DNA of 9,791 bases from Candidatus Cloacimonadota bacterium (GTDB lineage Bacteria; Cloacimonadota; Cloacimonadia; Cloacimonadales; Cloacimonadaceae), in contig JAGOGT010000022.1 in the NCBI GenBank assembly GCA_017996595.1, positions 1 through 9,791 of the forward strand, written 5' to 3'. Positions 8,101 through 9,791 of the stretch are shown piece by piece. The stretch's first letter is position 1; every line of letters begins with the position of its first letter. Position numbers and translations under genes: made by a program. The notes below the pieces were generated by a model that worked only from the letters and a program-made list of their open reading frames with translations, was not told the DNA's origin and did no database searches.

Positions 8101-8250
8101 ATTCCCCTGCATCACAACTATGTTCACAAATTCCAGGGGCTGACCCTGGCCATTGCGAACGCGTACTGCCAGTCGTCCTGTGGTAGCGGCTTCTAGAACC
8201 ACTCCACCAAGGATGAGTAGTATTAGTAGGATCAATGCAAACTTTCGCAT
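5179..8250 (-). CDS. TonB-dependent outer-membrane receptor with N-terminal carboxypeptidase-regulatory-like domain
   Basis: This is a 1023-aa gated outer-membrane channel, powered from the inner membrane through TonB. Residues 1-22 are a signal peptide (MRKF then a Leu/Ile-rich core, cleavage near EAA-TTG). Residues 26-105 form a CarboxypepD_reg-like beta-sandwich (PLEFVNIVV, PPGVYTVKFSLVGYQ). STITVVAKE (113-121) is a good TonB-box candidate. The plug domain (about 125-230) shows LHIRGGRANEVNYTVDGM, GGFPAEYGNAQSG and VINIVTKDG. The remainder is a 22-strand-type barrel with long loops, ending in GVSFNF; the final Phe is the usual barrel-assembly signal. An Asp-rich loop (DSDADGVYDFG) occurs mid-barrel. 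The gene is first in the operon, 24 bp before exbB. It resembles FCB-type receptors rather than classical siderophore receptors, and no partner lipoprotein of SusD type is visible. The substrate is unknown. Confidence 0.95.
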   Translation of the reverse strand: MRKFALILLILLILGGVVLEAATTGRLAVRVRNGQGQPLEFVNIVVMQGNTRITGGQTNAKGTAIIINIPPGVYTVKFSLVGYQAQNFQDVRIQVDQTANLTPIMNRADIQLSTITVVAKEDKVGTDQVGSARQISMEGLADAAVTDVTDIVSLQAGVTNIGGELHIRGGRANEVNYTVDGMSVSDPVDGGATLQVDTDAISDMKVMTGGFPAEYGNAQSGVINIVTKDGDAEFSGKLEYNTDHVFPDSNGIFRDRNSDVLKFAVGGPVVPFAAQDLKERFTFYLNGAGEWLDGRMKDYYISDPNKDFTLNGRSLLENVYAPYNPYAGRESIMGIDISNRNYNSYNVNLKSKYVLNSNQNFTFAARGDRSYNHLFGEYGTDYSWRYAQQHFAEDETLQRQYIATYDHVFNAAMNLKVKASYYQKDSYTGPKGIDRDSYIFLTEDPNNISAEFLDGVLMGTYFGYESVDSDADGVYDFGNPPPFLPASEWVYRLESVENPRTVPGFRAPGSIYSNFVDDTTKTISARGDFEWQLNDTHLAKTGLEIIKHSIRKNQLQNFLTVNERRRQEYLRNIFNIANYELIDSLWADPENPPAPPDELYALVANGVPTSSADLVPVYYPQDYYAAAKAASGSRDGYKADPIQMAYYLQDKMEWEGMIVNAGLRFDFWYLGSQYSVLKDNGAYEARPFKSSDRFQMMISPRLGVSHPITDRDVLRFAYNYQNQLPQMQYIFTSKTPQDANDSDTTIRVGNPNLEPQITVTYEVGLSHQLSDDYVLDMTAYYKNLYNYVNTIKERSEIEQTIYWYRYYSDDYGSARGIDMQIEKMLSNFNSWSVSYSLAWAQGNNSYTIIQDESTNLREFPLDWDIRHNINANYTFRIGRGEEFFVPFTDYILPVDDFSANFGWTYSSGTPYTPQSLEGNNMLDTNSKRKKATTNADLRITKGITLPKGMSMRVYVDVENLFKNSNIYTVYAKTGSPYDDGTDLEDDLINYVYPEVEYSYGLFVKNPTYINNFRSVTLGVSFNF

Positions 8251-8256
8251 CGACAA

Positions 8257-8262
8257 CCTCCC
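8257..8262 (-). promoter_or_regulatory. Shine-Dalgarno that fixes the receptor start at 8250
   Basis: GGGAGG lies exactly 6 nt upstream of the ATG at 8250. An in-frame TTG at 8256 directly abuts this element and has no room for ribosome placement, so the receptor should start at 8250 (MRKF...) rather than two codons earlier. Confidence 0.8.
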
Positions 8263-8281
8263 TTAATCCTGGGTTTTTATC

Positions 8282-8312
8282 TGATAATAATATAACTCAC
8301 TTCAATGATAAT
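8282..8312 (-). promoter_or_regulatory. Two direct copies of ATTATCA, a Fur-half-site-like element
   Basis: The heptamer ATTATCA occurs on the minus strand at 8312-8306 and again at 8288-8282, 24 bp apart start to start. It equals one half of the 7-1-7 Fur operator model. Around the first copy, 11 contiguous bases (AATGATAATCA on the plus strand, 8304-8314) match the core of the 19-bp Fur consensus, but the opposite halves of both sites are poorly conserved. In AT-rich DNA this can arise by chance. It is listed because it lies in the leader/promoter region of a TonB receptor operon. Confidence 0.2.
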
Positions 8313-8329
8313 CACCCCATTTAATTGGG

Positions 8330-8359
8330 ATTTTACCACTGGAGTCTCGTTTCTCTGAA
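8330..8359 (-). promoter_or_regulatory. Candidate sigma-70-like promoter of the Ton operon
   Basis: On the minus strand TTCAGA (8359-8354, 4/6 to the -35 consensus) is separated by 18 nt from TAAAAT (8335-8330, 5/6 to the -10 consensus). The -10 is preceded by TGG, an extended -10 signal. Transcription would start near 8323, giving a leader of roughly 70 nt before the receptor ATG. A weaker alternative in the same gap is TTGAAG (8305-8300) with GATAAA (8281-8276), 18 nt apart. Promoter rules for this lineage are uncertain. Confidence 0.35.
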
Positions 8360-8376
8360 ATACACGAAATAGTCAA

Positions 8377-8425
8377 GAGGTTTTTTTCGAGTTCTGTACA
8401 AACAGGGATAACCTCAAAAAAACTC
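8377..8425 (-). repeat. 49-nt imperfect inverted repeat (hairpin) between purM and the Ton operon
   Basis: Reading the minus strand, GAG-T7-GAG-(G)-TT-(ATCC)-CTGT pairs with ACAG-AA-CTC-(G)-A7-(C)-CTC around a TTGT loop. That gives about 19 base pairs interrupted by three single-base bulges and one 4-nt bulge. The hairpin begins about 25 nt downstream of the purM stop. No clean U-tract follows it on either strand, so it is not a textbook intrinsic terminator; a transcript-end stabiliser or processing site is plausible. The pairing is read directly from the sequence; the role is inference. Confidence 0.5.
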
Positions 8426-8436
8426 ATATAGATATG
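8416..8436 (-). terminator. Possible weak intrinsic terminator after purM
   Basis: On the minus strand, 15 nt after the purM stop codon, CATAT-CT-ATATG can fold (5 bp with a 2-nt loop, or 4 bp with a 4-nt loop). It is followed after A-G by seven T residues. The stem is almost all A-T, so it would be weak. The T run is also the rising arm of the larger hairpin at 8377-8425, so the two structures compete. Confidence 0.28.
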
Positions 8437-8450
8437 TTTCCGCGCCACAT

Positions 8451-9488
8451 TTACAGGAACCTTACCTGTGGGACAGTGATAGCTGCCGCTTCCAGGGAAC
8501 CCAAAATCCAGCCATTGGTTTTTGCAGCAAAATCCACCGCGGAGCTTTCCTCAACCACGGCAATCATGCCCACGCCCAAATTGAAGGCTTGGCGCATTAC
8601 ACTATCTTGAATTTTCCCAGCACTTTGTAGCCAGTGAAACAGGGCTGGAATTCTATCATCCGTTAGATTTATCCATGCCCCGATTCCCGAAGGAAGAATG
8701 CGCTTCAGGTTTCCTGCTATTCCTCCACCGGTGATATGAGCCAAACCGTGCAGAGCAGGACTTGCCAGCCAGCTGCGTAGCGCCGGTAAATAGCTGCGGT
8801 GCACACTTAGCAGCAGTTCCCCCAGCGTAGCCTGGCACTCCTCTATATAGGCATCCAGGCTTAGTTTGTTCATCTCAAAAATGATCTTGCGCACCAGCGA
8901 ATAGCCATTAGTGTGCAATCCGCTGCTAGGCAGGGCCACCAGCATGTCTGTGGCCTGAATGCTATTTCTGGGGAGCAATTGTTCCTTTTCCACCATTCCT
9001 ACTATCGTACCGGCCAGATCAAAATCCTCCGCCTGATAGATGCCGGGCATTTCTGCCATCTCTCCGCCGATCAAAGCGCAGCCATTTTCCAGGCAGGCCT
9101 TCACCAGACCGTCGATGATCTTTTCGATCTTGTGCGGTTCCAGAATCCCCACTCCGATATAATCGAGAAAGAATTGCGGCAAAGCACCCTGAACCAGAAT
9201 GTCATTAACGCAGTGATTTACCAGATCCTGTCCGATCGTACCGTATTCACCGGCCATAATCGCTACCCGGAGTTTGGTTCCCACCCCGTCTGTACTCGAT
9301 ACCAGAATCGGCTGTTTCCAGGCCGCCTGATCGATCTGATACAAACCCCCGAAACTTCCCAAATCCCCCAGCACGTTCTTGTTATAGGTGCTGCGGACTT
9401 TATCTTTAATAGCCTTCACGGCAGCTTCCCCGGCAGCGATATCCACTCCGGCAGCCTTGTAATCCATCGGTTTTTTCAGGTGGTCCAT
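8451..9488 (-). CDS. purM: Phosphoribosylformylglycinamidine cyclo-ligase (AIR synthetase)
   Basis: PurM closes formylglycinamidine ribonucleotide to 5-aminoimidazole ribonucleotide using ATP, the fifth step of de novo purine synthesis; it is a cytoplasmic homodimer. At 345 aa it has the normal full length. Family motifs occur in order: YKAAGVDIAAG (10-20), STDGVGTK (65-72, nucleotide/phosphate-binding loop), GQDLVNHCVNDILVQGA (86-102), GGEMAEMPG (141-149), LPSSGLHTNGYSLVRK (186-201), HITGGGIAGN (251-260) and FNLGVGM (302-308). The ATG at 9488 is preferred because AGAAGAG lies 8 nt upstream; the in-frame ATG at codon 8 has no comparable ribosome-binding site. Several usually conserved positions differ from the E. 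coli enzyme: GAEPLFF reads GALPQFF, GGETAEMPG reads GGEMAEMPG, and EMYRTFN reads VMRQAFN. The glycine-rich and Asp motifs remain, so I expect it to be active. It overlaps the upstream kinase by 13 bp and is the last gene of its transcription unit. Confidence 0.97.
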   Translation of the reverse strand: MDHLKKPMDYKAAGVDIAAGEAAVKAIKDKVRSTYNKNVLGDLGSFGGLYQIDQAAWKQPILVSSTDGVGTKLRVAIMAGEYGTIGQDLVNHCVNDILVQGALPQFFLDYIGVGILEPHKIEKIIDGLVKACLENGCALIGGEMAEMPGIYQAEDFDLAGTIVGMVEKEQLLPRNSIQATDMLVALPSSGLHTNGYSLVRKIIFEMNKLSLDAYIEECQATLGELLLSVHRSYLPALRSWLASPALHGLAHITGGGIAGNLKRILPSGIGAWINLTDDRIPALFHWLQSAGKIQDSVMRQAFNLGVGMIAVVEESSAVDFAAKTNGWILGSLEAAAITVPQVRFL

Positions 9489-9791
9489 TCCAGCATCTCT
9501 TCTTTCAGACTGTTTATCTCATCCAGCGTGGTTCCCAGCAGGCCCCTGATGCTGAAATTCTGTACATTCAGGGCAGCCAGCACCGTTGCATAGCGCATGG
9601 CTTCCTTCACTACCTCCGGCTTCAATTCCGGAAATGTCGCCACATAGCCCATAAAAGCTCCCGCGAAAACATCTCCAGCGCCGGTGGGATCCACTACTTC
9701 AGTTACCGGATAGGCGGGAAAGAAAAACATCCCTGCTTTCGCTATCGCCACGGAACCATATTCGCCCCGTTTCACGATCACCCATTTCGGT
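9476..9791 (-). CDS. PfkB-family carbohydrate/nucleoside kinase, C-terminal part (5' end outside window)
   Basis: This is the last 104 or so codons of a ribokinase/PfkB-type kinase (COG0524 kind), which phosphorylates a sugar or nucleoside with ATP in the cytoplasm. The reading frame is open to the right edge, where P-K-W precedes VIVKRGEYGS, the usual 'TLG..G' strand of the fold. The diagnostic PfkB signature 2, DPTGAGDVFAGAFMGY, is intact and includes the catalytic-base Asp of GAGD and the anion-hole glycines. After it comes the helical C-terminus typical of the family (YATVLAALNVQNFSIRGL), ending EWTT and a TGA stop. An in-frame GTG at 9781 is internal, not the start. The 3' end overlaps purM by 13 bp, so the two genes are probably co-transcribed and translationally coupled. 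The substrate cannot be named because the N-terminal half is missing; adjacency to purM only hints at a purine or ribose connection. Confidence 0.93.
   Translation of the reverse strand, partial: PKWVIVKRGEYGSVAIAKAGMFFFPAYPVTEVVDPTGAGDVFAGAFMGYVATFPELKPEVVKEAMRYATVLAALNVQNFSIRGLLGTTLDEINSLKEEMLEWTT

Noticed and set aside
7519..8196. 225-codon open frame on the plus strand opposite the receptor plug
   Set aside because: It is antisense to the conserved TonB-box and plug region, and its His/Ile-rich composition is typical of an antisense shadow.
5179..8250. SusC-type glycan receptor
   Set aside because: The N-terminal regulatory-like domain is shared with SusC proteins, but no SusD-like lipoprotein follows; the next genes are motor components, so a glycan role is not supported.
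8371..8376. TTGACT on the minus strand as a -35 box
   Set aside because: No acceptable -10 hexamer lies 16-18 nt downstream (AGAAAC, GAAACG, AAACGA).
8257..8450. Cobalamin or other riboswitch in the receptor leader
   Set aside because: The gap has no B12-box-like or other riboswitch core that I recognise, and the predicted leader is only about 70 nt.
8913..9593. 226-codon open frame on the plus strand opposite purM
   Set aside because: It lies antisense to a clear, full-length purM, its translation shows no recognisable motif, and no ribosome-binding site supports it. It is a shadow of the coding strand.

Overview
The window looks like chromosome from a Gram-negative bacterium of the Fibrobacteres-Chlorobi-Bacteroidetes (FCB) type. 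The best guess is a candidate phylum such as Cloacimonadota. This rests on a TonB receptor with an N-terminal carboxypeptidase-regulatory-like domain, an ExbB with its own signal peptide, paired ExbD proteins, and a large exported protein with Asp-rich repeats and a 'PNPY' C-terminal module. No database search was possible, so the taxonomy is inference. All genes lie on the minus strand, so biological order runs from the right edge to the left. Base composition looks even, and I saw no insertion sequence, tRNA, rRNA, CRISPR array or phage gene.

Right part (about 8451-9791): the C-terminal third of a PfkB-family sugar/nucleoside kinase overlaps by 13 bp the start of a complete purM (AIR synthetase, de novo purine synthesis). 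This is a housekeeping pair.

Middle (8251-8450): a 200-bp non-coding gap separates the two transcription units. It holds a 49-nt imperfect hairpin about 25 nt after the purM stop, a possible weak terminator, a candidate extended -10 promoter for the next operon, an imperfect palindrome at the predicted start site, and two direct copies of a Fur-half-site-like heptamer.

Left part (1-8250): a compact operon of at least six genes with gaps of 9-24 bp and a Shine-Dalgarno sequence before each gene. The order is TonB-dependent receptor (1023 aa), exbB, exbD, a second divergent exbD, tonB, and a large exported protein (at least 948 aa) that runs off the left edge. The first five genes encode an outer-membrane active transporter together with its own proton-driven inner-membrane motor and periplasmic linker. 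The sixth is probably a surface or secreted partner that captures or processes the substrate, or that depends on this machinery. The substrate cannot be told from sequence.

The most interesting feature is this self-contained Ton module linked to the giant exported protein. Unusual details include two different ExbD subunits, an ExbB whose transmembrane Glu is displaced, and a TonB with no membrane His and almost no Pro-rich spacer.
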